Made by a program: the position numbers and the translations under genes. A model generated the notes under the pieces. It was not told the origin of the DNA. It saw only the letters and a program-made list of their open reading frames with translations, and did no database searches. A DNA stretch of 64,000 nt from Erwinia sp. S63 (GTDB taxonomy: Bacteria > Pseudomonadota > Gammaproteobacteria > Enterobacterales > Enterobacteriaceae). Below are positions 15,921 to 25,942 of the stretch, one piece after another. Within the stretch, counting starts at the first letter, position 1. Every line of letters starts with the position of its first letter. The stretch is from NCBI RefSeq assembly GCF_016625195.1, contig NZ_JACVUP010000005.1, forward strand, positions 248,001-312,000. Direction: 5' to 3'.

Positions 15921-16141
15921 CTACCCAACAGCTTTTATCAATGAAGCTGGATGATCATTATCCTCTTCGACGGGGTGGAAACCAGCAATGAATGCCCTAC
16001 AGCTTGTTCTGACAGGGGTTTTCAGGATTGTTCTGTGACGCTGATACCAGCACCTAAAACAAAAAATGCGCGAAAAAGCGCGTCGGCGCCATACATGACA
16101 GAAATAAATCAAAAAGCTCTGGAAATAATTGGATCGGAAGC
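15921..16141. other. Junction region between the phage element and proA; cro not found
   Basis: Where a rightward cro gene would be expected, the first ATG (15941) gives only 16 codons, and no helix-turn-helix frame follows. The rightward early operon appears to be deleted. No tRNA-Thr or repeat of an attachment core is recognisable between here and the proA terminator. Confidence 0.45.
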
Positions 16142-16171
16142 AAAAAAAATGGGCACCCTTGCGGTGCCCAT
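16142..16171 (-). terminator. proBA terminator
   Basis: Nine-base-pair stem ATGGGCACC / GGTGCCCAT (16149-16171) with a five-base loop; on the minus strand it is followed by eight T. It lies about 20 bases after the proA stop. Confidence 0.93.
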
Positions 16172-16190
16172 TGTGTTGCAGAAGTGAAAA

Positions 16191-17444
16191 TTAGCCGCGC
16201 AGCGTATCGTCGCCCCAGCCAATCCACTTGTAGGTCGTCAGCGCTTCCAGCCCCATAGGACCGCGCGCATGCAGCTTCTGCGTACTGACCGCCACTTCAG
16301 CGCCCAGACCGAACTGGCCGCCATCGGTGAAACGCGTACTGGCATTGACATAAACGGCGGAGGAATCGACCTGATTCACAAAGCGGTTGGCGTTGCCAAT
16401 GCTGCGCGTCAGGATGCCATCCGAGTGCTGTGTACCGTGCTCGCGAATGTGGGCAACCGCATCGTCGAGATCCGCCACCAGCTTGACGTTAAGATCGTTG
16501 GATAACCACTCATCGTCATACTGTTCGGTTTTCACCGCCACCACGCTGGCCGGGCCGTTTTGCAGCAGCGAGAGGACGTTTGCATCGCCGTGCAGCGGGA
16601 TGTTTTCCTGCGCCATGCGCTGCAAAAATGCAGGAACAAAGCGTTCAACCTGATCGCGATGAATCAGCAAGGTTTCCAGTGAATTACAGGCGCTTGGGCG
16701 CTGTTTTTTCGCGTTAACAATCACCTCCAGCGCGGGTTCGATTTCCATGGTTTCATCAAGATAGAGATGACACACACCGATACCGCCGGTGATCACCGGA
16801 ATCGTCGAGTTTTCACGACACAGCTTGTGCAACCCTGCACCGCCGCGTGGAATCAACATATCGACGTAGCGATCAAGTTTCAGCAGTTGGTTAACCAACT
16901 CGCGATCCGGGTTTTCAATCGCCTGCACCGCGCCTTTTGGCAGGCCATGTTCGCTCAGCGCGTTTTGGATCACGCGAACGGTGGCCGCGTTGGTGCGATA
17001 AGTCTCTTTGCCACCGCGCAGAATCGCTGCATTGCCGGTTTTCAGGCACAGAGAAGCCACATCCACGGTGACGTTAGGGCGTGCTTCGTAAATCACGCCA
17101 ATCACGCCCAGCGGCACGCGACGACGTTCAATACGCAAACCACTGTCCAGCACGCCGCCATCGATCAACTGTCCGACCGGATCGGCCAAACGGCACACCT
17201 GACGCACATCGTCAGCGATACCTTTCAGACGCTGTGGATTGAGCGTCAGGCGATCCAGCAATGCCGCGCTCATGCCATTCTGGCGCGCATCAGCCAGATC
17301 CTGCTCGTTAGCCGCCAGAATGTCGGCGCTTTCCGCTTCCAGGCGATCGGCGATAGTCAGCAGCACCTGGTTTTTTTGTTCGGTGGAGAGTTCTGCTAGC
17401 TTGTACGACGCTGCACGCGCCGCTTTTCCCATTTCTTCTAACAT
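16191..17444 (-). CDS. proA: Gamma-glutamyl phosphate reductase ProA
   Basis: ProA reduces glutamyl 5-phosphate to glutamate semialdehyde with NADPH, the second step of proline synthesis. The 417-residue product has the E. coli length; the catalytic cysteine lies in [16 protein letters not shown], and [14 protein letters not shown] and [20 protein letters not shown] are conserved. Of two adjacent ATG codons the second gives MLEEMG with AAGGAG six bases upstream. It follows proB by ten bases in one leftward operon. Confidence 0.97.
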   Translation of the reverse strand: MLEEMGKAARAASYKLAELSTEQKNQVLLTIADRLEAESADILAANEQDLADARQNGMSAALLDRLTLNPQRLKGIADDVRQVCRLADPVGQLIDGGVLDSGLRIERRRVPLGVIGVIYEARPNVTVDVASLCLKTGNAAILRGGKETYRTNAATVRVIQNALSEHGLPKGAVQAIENPDRELVNQLLKLDRYVDMLIPRGGAGLHKLCRENSTIPVITGGIGVCHLYLDETMEIEPALEVIVNAKKQRPSACNSLETLLIHRDQVERFVPAFLQRMAQENIPLHGDANVLSLLQNGPASVVAVKTEQYDDEWLSNDLNVKLVADLDDAVAHIREHGTQHSDGILTRSIGNANRFVNQVDSSAVYVNASTRFTDGGQFGLGAEVAVSTQKLHARGPMGLEALTTYKWIGWGDDTLRG

Positions 17445-17454
17445 CATCTGCTCC

Positions 17455-18558
17455 TTAACTGACGATCATGTCGTCACGATGCACCGCAACCGGGCCATAT
17501 TCGTAACCGAGGATATCGCTGATTTCCTGACTGTGATGACCGGCAATCATGCGCATGGCGTCGCTGTTGTAGCGCGTCACGCCGTGGGCGATATCACGCC
17601 CTTGCAGGTTACGAATGCGGATCACTTCGCCACGAGAGAAGTTGCCCTGCACTTCACGCACGCCTTTCGGCAGCAGTGAGCTGCCGCGCTCTAATACCGC
17701 AGCCAGCGCACCGTCATCAATCACAATTTCGCCAGCCGGCGGTGCGCCGAAGATCCAGCGCTTGCGGTTCTCCAGCGGTGATTGCTGTGCGTGGAAACGG
17801 GTGCCGACCGGCTTGCCATACAGCACATCGCTGATCACATCTGGGCGGCTACCTGCCGCAATGATCACGTCAATACCGGCGCGGCAGGCCACATCCGCCG
17901 CCTGCAGTTTGGTCGCCATGCCGCCAGTCCCAAGGCCGGATACACTGCCTCCGGCCAACGTGCGCAACGCATCATCAATCTGGTGCACATCGCTGATCAG
18001 TTCTGCTTCCGGATTGGTGCGCGGATCGGCGGTGAACAGGCCCTGTTGATCGGTCAGCAGCAGCAGTTTATCCGCGCCGCCGAGCATCGCCGCCAGGGCA
18101 GACAGGTTATCGTTATCGCCGACTTTGATTTCAGCGGTAGCAACAGCATCGTTTTCGTTAATCACTGGCACGATATGGTTATCGAGCAGCGCGCGCAGCA
18201 TGTCCCGCGCGTAGAGGAAGCGTTCACGATCTTCCATATCCGCACGCGTCAGCAGCATCTGGCCGATATGAATTCCGTAGATCGAGAACAGTTGCTCCCA
18301 CAGCTGAATCAAACGGCTCTGCCCCACCGCAGCCAGCAGCTGCTTTGAGGCGATGGTAGGTGGCAGTTCGGGGTAACCCAGGTGTTCGCGTCCGGCGGCA
18401 ATCGCGCCCGAAGTGACGATAACGATACGATGACCCGCCGCATGCAGTTGCGCACACTGACGAACCAACTCCACCATGTGCGCACGATTCAGCCGACGTG
18501 AACCGCCGGTGAGGACGCTGGTACCCAATTTGACCACTAGGGTCTGACTGCCACTCAT
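17455..18558 (-). CDS. proB: Glutamate 5-kinase ProB
   Basis: ProB phosphorylates glutamate, the committed and feedback-controlled step of proline synthesis. The 367-residue product has an amino-acid kinase domain ([12 protein letters not shown] at the start, [34 protein letters not shown]) and a C-terminal PUA domain (about 275-355). Length and order proB-proA match E. coli. It is divergent from the phoE-position porin, as in E. coli. Confidence 0.97.
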   Translation of the reverse strand: MSGSQTLVVKLGTSVLTGGSRRLNRAHMVELVRQCAQLHAAGHRIVIVTSGAIAAGREHLGYPELPPTIASKQLLAAVGQSRLIQLWEQLFSIYGIHIGQMLLTRADMEDRERFLYARDMLRALLDNHIVPVINENDAVATAEIKVGDNDNLSALAAMLGGADKLLLLTDQQGLFTADPRTNPEAELISDVHQIDDALRTLAGGSVSGLGTGGMATKLQAADVACRAGIDVIIAAGSRPDVISDVLYGKPVGTRFHAQQSPLENRKRWIFGAPPAGEIVIDDGALAAVLERGSSLLPKGVREVQGNFSRGEVIRIRNLQGRDIAHGVTRYNSDAMRMIAGHHSQEISDILGYEYGPVAVHRDDMIVS

Positions 18559-18708
18559 GTTTTTCCTGCCATATAAGAAAAAAATTTCTGCGAAGGGACG
18601 TTTTATCAGGAGTCAGCGAGGAAGCCAATAACAGCAAGGGGAAAAGCACAAAAATCCCCTGACAATGCAGTAGACCAAAAGTTCGCGATTAACAAGAAAT
18701 CAGAAAAA

Positions 18709-18726
18709 CTGTCATAAAACTTTCAT
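18709..18726 (+). promoter_or_regulatory. Pho box of the porin gene
   Basis: CTGTCATAAAACTTTCAT fits the PhoB-binding consensus of two CTGTCAT-type repeats spaced by four bases; the first repeat is perfect and the second has one change. It ends about 80 bases before the porin ATG. It supports phosphate-starvation control. Confidence 0.82.
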
Positions 18727-18805
18727 CACCAGTCGGTAAAAAGTCCCCTGTTTTACAAACCCTTTCAAGGGTACAACAAATTTTACTCATTGGGATTGAT
18801 AGCAA

Positions 18806-19936
18806 ATGAAGAAGAGCACACTGGCATTAGTCGTATCTGCGCTGGCACTGACCTCCGCTGCTCACGCCGCAGAAGTTTATAACAAAGACGGTAACAAGCT
18901 GGACTTCTACGGCCGCGTTAAAGCTGAACACTATTTCAGCGACGCTGACTCAAACAACGGTGACAAATCTTACGTTCGTATCGGTTTCAAAGGACAGACG
19001 CAGATCAACGATCTGATGACCGGTTACGGCCAGTGGGAATATCAGTATAACGTCAACAACTCTGAAGGTTCTGACGCTAACGCAGGCAACAAAACTCGTC
19101 TGGGCTTTGCGGGTCTGAAATTTGGTCAGTACGGTTCAATCGATTACGGTCGTAACTACGGCGTGCTGTACGACGTAGAAGCATGGACTGACGTATTCCC
19201 AGAGTTCGGTGGTGACGGTACTGCGCGTTCTGACAACTTCATGACTCAGCGTACTACTGGTGTAGCAACTTACCGCAACAGCAATTTCTTTGGTCTGGTT
19301 GATGGCCTGCGCTTTGCGCTGCAATACCAGGGCAAAAACGATGACAAAACTGCTAACGGTCGTGGCGCAAGCTCAACTGGCGGCTCACCAGACGGTACTC
19401 GTCAGAATGGCGACGGCTACGGTGCATCACTGGGTTACACCATCGGTGATACCGGTGTGAGCTTGATGACTGCTATTACCTCTTCTAACACCACCCTGGC
19501 GCAGAAAAACCGCGTTTATGGCGGCGGCGATAAAGCAGACTCATGGGGTGCTGGCCTGAAGTATGACGCGAACAGCGTTTACCTGGCAGCTATCTATACT
19601 GAAACTCGCAACATGACCCCGTTCAGCGGTACTTACCAAGGTTCTTCAATTTCTGGTGCAGCTAATAAAGCACAGAACATTGAATTGGTTGCTCAGTACC
19701 AGTTCGACTTTGGCCTGCGTCCGTCCATCGGCTACGTGCAGACCAAAGGCAAAGACATGGAAAACGGTATCGGCGACGCAGATCTGGTTAAATACATCGA
19801 CGTTGGCGCGACCTACTACTTCAACAAAAACATGTCTACCTTCGTTGATTACAAAATCAACCAACTGGATGACAACAACAAGTTGAACATCAACAACGAC
19901 GACATCGTTGCTGTTGGTCTGACTTACCAGTTCTAA
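18806..19936 (+). CDS. phoE: Outer-membrane porin, PhoE orthologue
   Basis: A 376-residue general porin with a 21-residue signal peptide ([21 protein letters not shown]), the PEFGGD constriction-loop motif, [17 protein letters not shown] and a C-terminal phenylalanine (VGLTYQF) needed for Bam-dependent assembly. Enterobacterial OmpC, OmpF and PhoE are hard to separate by sequence alone; position beside proB and crl, and the Pho box upstream, identify this one as PhoE. It is about 25 residues longer than E. coli PhoE, with extra glycine- and serine-rich sequence in an external loop (about 185-200). Confidence 0.92.
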   Translation: MKKSTLALVVSALALTSAAHAAEVYNKDGNKLDFYGRVKAEHYFSDADSNNGDKSYVRIGFKGQTQINDLMTGYGQWEYQYNVNNSEGSDANAGNKTRLGFAGLKFGQYGSIDYGRNYGVLYDVEAWTDVFPEFGGDGTARSDNFMTQRTTGVATYRNSNFFGLVDGLRFALQYQGKNDDKTANGRGASSTGGSPDGTRQNGDGYGASLGYTIGDTGVSLMTAITSSNTTLAQKNRVYGGGDKADSWGAGLKYDANSVYLAAIYTETRNMTPFSGTYQGSSISGAANKAQNIELVAQYQFDFGLRPSIGYVQTKGKDMENGIGDADLVKYIDVGATYYFNKNMSTFVDYKINQLDDNNKLNINNDDIVAVGLTYQF

Positions 19937-19970
19937 GTCGTCTGATTTACCCTCAATGTGTCTATAAAAA

Positions 19971-20006
19971 AAGAGCCGGCTCATCACCGGCTCTTTCTTC
20001 TTTTTG
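19971..20006 (+). terminator. phoE terminator (convergent with crl)
   Basis: Nine-base-pair stem AAGAGCCGG (19971-19979) / CCGGCTCTT (19987-19995) followed by a T-rich tract; the left side carries an A-tract, so it may act for the opposing crl transcript too. Confidence 0.9.
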
Positions 20007-20048
20007 TCTGTTTAACTGGCTTAAAAGCCGAACACTAGGATGGCGTGC

Positions 20049-20450
20049 TTAAGCGCTGAGCTTGACCGGCTCTTCTTTAAAGCCCGATGCAGGTTTGAGA
20101 TCCAACTTAAGATCCTTCAACACCGCTTTCAGACGCTCATGGAAGTTACGCAGCGTACTCTCCACTCTCTCGTTGTTCTCTTTGCCTTTAATCGTTGCCA
20201 CACCCCAGTCACCGTCTTTATCAAACAACCCAAAGTGGTATTCATAGGTGAAATGGTCTTCGTGCGCTTCCAGCGTCATCCACCAGCCCCAAAACTCACG
20301 GAGTTCAGGTGCAGGTTTAACGTTGACACACGCCGCCAGGCAATCGAAGAAAAAACGCTGCTCTTCGCATTTTCCTTCACGGATGTACGGCCCCAATTCG
20401 GTGAAGCGCTTCAGCAGGCGACTACGGGGATGACCACTCGGTAACGTCAT
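20049..20450 (-). CDS. crl: Sigma-S-binding protein Crl
   Basis: Crl binds RpoS and helps it capture core RNA polymerase at low temperature and low RpoS levels. The 133-residue product has the family length and the conserved core [21 protein letters not shown], here cited in part as [16 protein letters not shown], and [10 protein letters not shown]. Gene order phoE-crl-frsA is as in E. coli. Confidence 0.96.
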   Translation of the reverse strand: MTLPSGHPRSRLLKRFTELGPYIREGKCEEQRFFFDCLAACVNVKPAPELREFWGWWMTLEAHEDHFTYEYHFGLFDKDGDWGVATIKGKENNERVESTLRNFHERLKAVLKDLKLDLKPASGFKEEPVKLSA

Positions 20451-20559
20451 GCTAATTCTCCCTCAAATAACCGTAAAATTGTTTCTCGTTACGCGAATCA
20501 CGCGCGCAACGCAAAATATCCCGGATATAAGTAGTAGCAGAGCGCTGGATTTTTGCCAG

Positions 20560-21807
20560 TCATACACCCAATTGTTTTGCCAGCCAGTCACAAATTTGAT
20601 TTAACGCCTTCTCAAAGCTGGAGAAAACTGGTGTGGTGGGAATAGCCAACACTTTGCCCTGTGCGGAGGAGTTGGCAATCAGCTGCGCCTCTTCTTCCGG
20701 ACTAAACAAATCACCCGGCCAGTAAGCCGCCAGCATCGGCGTCGGCGTGCGGCGCCCCAGCAGGCCCTGCACCTTCAGCGAGTAACGATTGAGCTCAATG
20801 CGCAGGTTACTGTCAGACGCCGAAGGCATCCCCAGACGACTGGCCAACATGTCCATGTACATGTCCGGTAGTTGCTGCTGGCGTTGCTCATCGACAAATA
20901 CGTTGTGCACCATCGCGCCCAGTGTCGCGACCGCACGCAGACGCGGGACTTCCAGATAGGCCAGTCGGGTGGCGACATTGGCGCCAAAGCGATAACCAAA
21001 CAGTGCAACGCGCGTGTGATCAACCCACGGCACATTGCTCAGTTCACGCAGCACCTGCTGGTGAAGCTGACTGGTGTCCTGGTTCAGCTTCCATTTGCTG
21101 CTGAAGCCCACAGAGGGCATATCCAGCGTCAACATGGCGATGCCACGCGGCGCCAGATAATCGTGGAAAAGGCGATAATGATCGCTCTGCAGCGAATCCA
21201 GGCCACCGCACAGCAGCACCGTTGGGTATGGGGCTTTGGCCTCAGCAGGCATATGCAGGAAACCGGTGACCGGGCTGCCACCGCTGATCTGGAAGGTCAG
21301 CGCTTTCAGCTCACCCGGCAGACGCTGCGTGGCCTCTTCGTAAGCCCTGTTTGCCAGCACCTGTGCCTGATCGGCCAGATCATCGCCTTTGATATAGGGA
21401 TAGGCGGCAATACTGTAGAGATTAGATGCGCGCATCCACTGATGCCCGGCTTCCTCGTGATCTTCATTCTCCATCGCGCGCTGTTGCCACAAGGCGGCCT
21501 GCTTCGACCACTCAAAGTTCCAGTTGCCGCCGCGATAGCCAATCACCGTGTCGAGTTGGGTGTCATCGGTGTGCTCATACTCACTGATGGCAATGCGTGC
21601 CAGCACTTCGCTGATCTCCTGCGGTGACAGGCCGCGCCACGTCCACAGCAGCTTGTTGAGCATGCGATACCAGCAAGGTTGGGTATCCCCTTCGAGGGTG
21701 TTGTGCACCTGAACCGGATGATGGTGCTGACGGTGCACCAGAGAGGAGGTTTCCGGGTGTTTAAAGCGGGGCTTAAAAAGCTCTTCGCTGAGGTTTTTAT
21801 CCGACAT
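20560..21807 (-). CDS. frsA: FrsA, alpha/beta-hydrolase (esterase) linked to IIA-Glc
   Basis: FrsA binds unphosphorylated enzyme IIA-Glc in E. coli, affects the balance of fermentation and respiration, and has esterase activity. The 415-residue product begins [19 protein letters not shown], matching the family; GGGAG lies about ten bases upstream, and the longer frame upstream is not supported. The C-terminal hydrolase domain shows [10 protein letters not shown] and [17 protein letters not shown]. Position between crl and gpt agrees with the E. coli order. Confidence 0.94.
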   Translation of the reverse strand: MSDKNLSEELFKPRFKHPETSSLVHRQHHHPVQVHNTLEGDTQPCWYRMLNKLLWTWRGLSPQEISEVLARIAISEYEHTDDTQLDTVIGYRGGNWNFEWSKQAALWQQRAMENEDHEEAGHQWMRASNLYSIAAYPYIKGDDLADQAQVLANRAYEEATQRLPGELKALTFQISGGSPVTGFLHMPAEAKAPYPTVLLCGGLDSLQSDHYRLFHDYLAPRGIAMLTLDMPSVGFSSKWKLNQDTSQLHQQVLRELSNVPWVDHTRVALFGYRFGANVATRLAYLEVPRLRAVATLGAMVHNVFVDEQRQQQLPDMYMDMLASRLGMPSASDSNLRIELNRYSLKVQGLLGRRTPTPMLAAYWPGDLFSPEEEAQLIANSSAQGKVLAIPTTPVFSSFEKALNQICDWLAKQLGV

Positions 21808-21854
21808 CTTAGACGTTCTCCCGCGATAGTCGCATAGATGCCTAAGAGTGTACT

Positions 21855-21913
21855 GCACCCGCATGTTGGGTGCGAGGCGTAGAATGCACAACGCCCGGCA
21901 TAACCGGGCGTTG
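21855..21913. terminator. Two hairpins between gpt and frsA
   Basis: CAACGCCCGG/CCGGGCGTTG (21889-21913, ten base pairs, five-base loop) and GCACCC/GGGTGC (21855-21873). They follow the gpt stop on the minus strand. T-tracts are weak, so this may be partial termination between gpt and frsA. Confidence 0.55.
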
Positions 21914-21928
21914 TTTGCGTTGCATCAA

Positions 21929-22387
21929 TCAGCTTTTGACGATTGGCGGGATGTAAACCACGCCCATGTCCCACGGCTGTTCGATCCAGGTGTTCTGCGG
22001 AATATCGACAATGTAGTCGTCCACCAGCGAACGACCAGCTGGCTTAGCGAAGATGGTGCAGAAACGCGCTTTTGGATACATATCGCGAATCGCCTGCGCG
22101 GTGCCGCCGGTATCCACCAGGTCATCAATCACGATGAAACCTTCACCGTCGCCTTCCGCACGCTTCAGCACTTTCATTTCGCGCTGATGATCATGGTCAT
22201 AGCTGGAGATGCAGACGGTATCGACATAGCGAATACCCAGTTCACGCGCCAGCAGCGATGCCGGAACCAGACCACCGCGGCTTACCGCAATGATACCTTT
22301 CCACTGTTCCACAGGAAGCAGGCGCTGGGCCAGTTTACGGGCATGGATCTGCAACATGTCCCAGGTGACGACGTATTTTTCGCTCAT
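21929..22387 (-). CDS. gpt: Xanthine-guanine phosphoribosyltransferase Gpt
   Basis: Gpt converts guanine, xanthine and to a lesser extent hypoxanthine to nucleotides with PRPP. The 152-residue product matches E. coli in length from [13 protein letters not shown]; the PRPP-binding motif is [15 protein letters not shown]. An upstream in-frame ATG would add seven residues absent from the family. It is divergent from pepD. Confidence 0.97.
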   Translation of the reverse strand: MSEKYVVTWDMLQIHARKLAQRLLPVEQWKGIIAVSRGGLVPASLLARELGIRYVDTVCISSYDHDHQREMKVLKRAEGDGEGFIVIDDLVDTGGTAQAIRDMYPKARFCTIFAKPAGRSLVDDYIVDIPQNTWIEQPWDMGVVYIPPIVKS

Positions 22388-22643
22388 AAAAGAAATCCCG
22401 ACCAACAATCGTTGGTTTAAAAAATAGACAAGGGGGAAAAGGTTGCGCGAGATTATAAGGATCTGACGCGTTAAAAACCAGCATCTGTCGCACTGGATGC
22501 AGGATTTTAGCGCGCCTGAGTACGCACCCGGTGAAAAACAGTGATATTCTCAGCCACATCACGTCAGATGTGCTGACGGCGATCTTTCACTGGAACCCGG
22601 CGTGCGAGCGGTATGTCCGCCGCGCTGACACAGGAGATGCATT

Positions 22644-24104
22644 GTGTCTGAATTGTCGCAACTTTCCCCCCAACCGCTGTGGGATATTTTCGCTAAAATC
22701 TGCTCCATCCCACATCCTTCTTATCATGAAGAAGCGCTGGCTGAGCACGTGGTCAGCTGGGCAAAAGAGCAAGGCTTTTGGGTTGAGCGCGATCAGGTCG
22801 GCAATATCCTGATTCGCAAACCGGCCACTGCGGGTATGGAAAAACGTACCCCGGTTGCGCTGCAGGCGCACCTTGATATGGTGCCGCAGAAGAACAACGA
22901 TACGGTCCACGACTTCACTAAAGACCCAATCCAACCTTATGTAGATGGTGAGTGGGTCAAAGCGCGCGGCACTACGCTGGGCGCAGACAACGGCATTGGT
23001 ATGGCTTCTGCGCTGGCGGTGCTGGCTGATAACACCCTGACCCACGGCCCGCTGGAAGTACTGCTGACCATGACCGAAGAATCGGGCATGGATGGCGCAT
23101 TTGGTCTCCAGCCAAACTGGCTGCAGGCCGATATCCTGATCAACACCGACTCAGAAGAAGAAGGTGAGATCTATATGGGTTGCGCAGGCGGTATTGATTT
23201 CATCACTACCCTGCCATTAAGCCGTGAAGCCGTTCCTGCCGGCTTTGATACCCTGAAGCTGACGCTGAAGGGCCTGAAAGGCGGTCACTCCGGTGCCGAC
23301 ATTCATCATGGTCTGGGCAACGCCAACAAGCTGCTGGCGCGTTTCTTCGCGGTGTACGCGCAGGAACTGGATGTGCGTCTGATTGAGTTCACCGGCGGCA
23401 CGCTGCGCAACGCCATTCCACGTGAAGCTTTCGCAACGCTGGCGATCGACAGCCATAAAGTGGATGCCCTGAAATCGGCTGCGGCCCACTTCCAGGCAAC
23501 GCTGCTGAACGAGCTGGGCATTAAAGAGAAGAACATTGCGTTAACCACCGAGCCGCTGGCACATCAGGGCCAGGCGCTGACAACGGACAGCCGCGATCGC
23601 TTTATCAACCTGCTGAACAGCACCCCGAACGGTGTGATTCGCAATTCTGACGTAGCCAAAGGCGTGGTGGAAACCTCACTGAACGTCGGCGTGGTGACCA
23701 TGGATCAGGACAATGCTGAAATCATCTGCCTGATTCGTTCACTGATCGACACCGGCAAAGATTGGGTGGTGGAAACCCTGACTTCACTGGGTCAGCTGGC
23801 GGGCGCAAAAACTGCTCCGAAAGGTGGCTACCCAGGCTGGCAGCCCGATGCCGATTCGCCAGTGATGGCGCTGACGCGTAAAACCTACGAAGCGCTGTTT
23901 GGCAAAACGCCAAACATTCAGGTGATTCACGCCGGTCTGGAGTGTGGTCTGTTCAAGAAACCGTATCCGAACATGGATATGGTGTCGATTGGGCCTACCA
24001 TCACCGGTCCACACTCGCCGGATGAGCAGGTGCACATTGAGAGCGTCGGTTTGTACTGGAAACTGCTGACTGCGCTGCTAAACGTGGTACCAGAGAAGGC
24101 GTAA
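22644..24104 (+). CDS. pepD: Cytosol nonspecific dipeptidase PepD (aminoacyl-histidine dipeptidase)
   Basis: PepD is an M20-family zinc peptidase that cleaves dipeptides such as carnosine-type aminoacyl-histidines. The 486-residue product shows the metal-binding motifs LQAHLDMVPQ, TTLGADNGIGMA and TEESGMDGAFG. It starts at GTG with AGGAG seven bases upstream; E. coli pepD also uses GTG. In E. coli pepD is followed by prfH and yafNOP; here an ABC transporter operon has taken that place. Confidence 0.97.
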   Translation: MSELSQLSPQPLWDIFAKICSIPHPSYHEEALAEHVVSWAKEQGFWVERDQVGNILIRKPATAGMEKRTPVALQAHLDMVPQKNNDTVHDFTKDPIQPYVDGEWVKARGTTLGADNGIGMASALAVLADNTLTHGPLEVLLTMTEESGMDGAFGLQPNWLQADILINTDSEEEGEIYMGCAGGIDFITTLPLSREAVPAGFDTLKLTLKGLKGGHSGADIHHGLGNANKLLARFFAVYAQELDVRLIEFTGGTLRNAIPREAFATLAIDSHKVDALKSAAAHFQATLLNELGIKEKNIALTTEPLAHQGQALTTDSRDRFINLLNSTPNGVIRNSDVAKGVVETSLNVGVVTMDQDNAEIICLIRSLIDTGKDWVVETLTSLGQLAGAKTAPKGGYPGWQPDADSPVMALTRKTYEALFGKTPNIQVIHAGLECGLFKKPYPNMDMVSIGPTITGPHSPDEQVHIESVGLYWKLLTALLNVVPEKA

Positions 24105-24124
24105 TTTCGCGCTTTGCGGTAAGG

Positions 24125-24149
24125 AACCAGGCTGCGGCCTGGTTTTTTT
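24125..24149 (+). terminator. pepD terminator
   Basis: Eight-base-pair stem AACCAGGC (24125-24132) / GCCTGGTT (24137-24144) followed by a T run. Confidence 0.92.
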
Positions 24150-24215
24150 ATGCCTGTAATTTGAAACGTTAAGGTGATTACTGACAAATTAGGTGCCGAT
24201 ATTTGTTGAGCGTGC

Positions 24216-24227
24216 GCTGTATACAGC
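24216..24227. repeat. 12-base perfect palindrome upstream of the ABC transporter operon
   Basis: GCTGTATACAGC lies about 210 bases upstream of the ATPase start. It is a possible regulator site; the CTG-N4-CAG spacing is too short for a LexA box. Confidence 0.4.
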
Positions 24228-24323
24228 AGATCTCAGGCAGCACATTCCGCTACAAAACCCGCCTGTTATACCACCATTCCACTATCCCTTATCGTTTATC
24301 CAGCTTTAGCCGCCGTTACGCCC

Positions 24324-24339
24324 AGATGTCTGGATGGCT
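24324..24339. promoter_or_regulatory. Possible MetJ operator upstream of the ABC transporter operon
   Basis: AGATGTCT followed directly by GGATGGCT: seven and five matches to the 8-base met box AGACGTCT. It is about 100 bases upstream of the ATPase start. This is a weak site and could be chance. Confidence 0.3.
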
Positions 24340-24436
24340 AATAAGATTTCGTGCTAGCTTATGCGCTTTCGTTTGTTGCCCAGCGTTATGGGTTCAGAAA
24401 AAATGCCACCCACTCTCTTAATGAAAGGCCTGACCC

Positions 24437-25942
24437 ATGAGTGCGATTAACCGCCTGGAGATGCGTAATATCTCCATCGCTTTTGGCGGTTTTGCCGCAC
24501 TGACCCAGGTCGATTTTCTGACCGAGGGCGGATCGGTGCATGCGTTGACCGGGGCTAATGGCGCGGGAAAATCTACGCTGATGGCGGTGCTATCCGGCGC
24601 GCATAATCATTACAGCGGTGAAATTCTGCTGGATGACCAGCTGGTTTCAATTCGCACCCCGCGCGATGCCAAAAAACTTGGTATTCATCTGGTGCAGCAG
24701 GAAGTGGATGTGGCGCTGGTGCCGCAGTTGAGCGTGGCAGAAAACATCCTGCTCGATCAGCTGGCAGAACCCGGCCATGTTTATAGCTGGCGCGAGATCC
24801 GCCGTCAGGCGCGTGCCCTGCTCAATCAGCTGGAAGTGAACATCGATGTTAATCGTCTGGTTGAACGCTGTTCGCTGGCCGAGAAACAACAAATCCTGCT
24901 GGCGCGCGCCCTCTCCCATCACTGCCGTTTTCTCATTCTGGATGAACCGACTGCGCCGCTGGATCAGCATGAAAGCGAGCGTCTGTTTACCGTGGTGCGT
25001 CGTTTACAAAGCAACGGCATTGGCGTGGTGTTTATCTCCCACCGCATTCACGAACTCAAAGCCATCTGTGATCGCTTAACCGTGCTGCGCGATGGCCGCT
25101 TGATTGAAAGCAGCCCGATGGCGGCACTGAGTGGCGAGCAGATTGTTGAGAAAATGCTGGGGCACCAGTTGACCGATGTCTATCCACCTCGCCGTGAACA
25201 GAGTGAGCAACCGCTGCTGCTGTCGGTGGAAGGTCTGCACGATGATCAACTGCTAGCGGACATTTCACTGCATCTGCGCAAAGGTGAAATCCTCGGCATT
25301 GCCGGGTTAGCGGGGGCGGGGAAAACCGAGCTGTGTAAGGCGCTGTTTGGCGCGAATAAAAGCCGTGTGGAAAAAGGCGAGCTGCACGGCAAACCGTGGC
25401 GACCGCGTTCTCCACATGATTCGGTGGAAAACCGTATGGCGCTGGTGCCGGAAGAGCGCCGTAAGGAAGGCATTTTCATCGATGAACCGGTGAGCATGAA
25501 CCTCAGCGTCAGCGCCGATAACAGCTTTTCCCGCTGGAGCCTGTTCGGCCATCGTCAGGCGTGGCGCTGGGCTGAAGAGGTGATTCAGCGCCTCAATGTG
25601 CGCACCACCGGCCCGGCGCAGATTCTGCGTCGCCTGTCGGGGGGGAATCAGCAAAAAGTGGCGATTGGAAAATGGCTGCGCAACAACGCCGACGTACTGA
25701 TTTTTGATGAGCCGACCAAAGGTGTCGATATCAAAGCCAAAACCGATCTGTTCAGCCTGATTGACGGCCTGGCACGTGAAGGCAAAGGCATCATCTACGC
25801 TTCGGGCGAGTTTTCCGAACTAGTCGGCTTATGTGACCGAATTTGTGTGCTCTGGGATGGGCGCATTGTGGCAGAGATGGAAGGTCGTCAGGCCACAGAA
25901 GAGATGCTATTGCTTTATTCCACCGGAGGAACCCCTGCGTGA
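24437..25942 (+). CDS. Sugar-type ABC transporter ATPase (CUT2, RbsA-like)
   Basis: A 501-residue protein with two fused ATPase domains, the CUT2 pattern. The first has Walker A GANGAGKST and Walker B LILDEPTAPLD but a divergent signature (CSLAEKQQ). The second has GLAGAGKTE, the signature LSGGNQQKVAIGKW and LIFDEPTKGVD. It powers import of a sugar or sugar-like compound together with the permease and binding protein that follow; its stop overlaps the permease GTG. The substrate cannot be read from the sequence. The block separates pepD from dinB and is absent there in E. coli. Confidence 0.92.
   Translation: MSAINRLEMRNISIAFGGFAALTQVDFLTEGGSVHALTGANGAGKSTLMAVLSGAHNHYSGEILLDDQLVSIRTPRDAKKLGIHLVQQEVDVALVPQLSVAENILLDQLAEPGHVYSWREIRRQARALLNQLEVNIDVNRLVERCSLAEKQQILLARALSHHCRFLILDEPTAPLDQHESERLFTVVRRLQSNGIGVVFISHRIHELKAICDRLTVLRDGRLIESSPMAALSGEQIVEKMLGHQLTDVYPPRREQSEQPLLLSVEGLHDDQLLADISLHLRKGEILGIAGLAGAGKTELCKALFGANKSRVEKGELHGKPWRPRSPHDSVENRMALVPEERRKEGIFIDEPVSMNLSVSADNSFSRWSLFGHRQAWRWAEEVIQRLNVRTTGPAQILRRLSGGNQQKVAIGKWLRNNADVLIFDEPTKGVDIKAKTDLFSLIDGLAREGKGIIYASGEFSELVGLCDRICVLWDGRIVAEMEGRQATEEMLLLYSTGGTPA

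Noticed and set aside
15951-16187. 78-residue plus-strand frame, considered as cro or another early phage gene
   Set aside because: It has no helix-turn-helix, no good ribosome-binding site, and runs through the proA terminator hairpin.
17782-18348. 188-residue plus-strand frame opposite proB
   Set aside because: Antisense shadow of proB with no supporting signals.
24189-24202. GGTGCCGATA, resembling the end of tRNA-Thr (a possible attachment scar)
   Set aside because: Only about ten bases match, no tRNA arms are present nearby, and no integrase or partner repeat was found.
24216-24227. Palindrome GCTGTATACAGC as a LexA box
   Set aside because: The CTG and CAG are four bases apart, not ten, so LexA would not be expected to bind.
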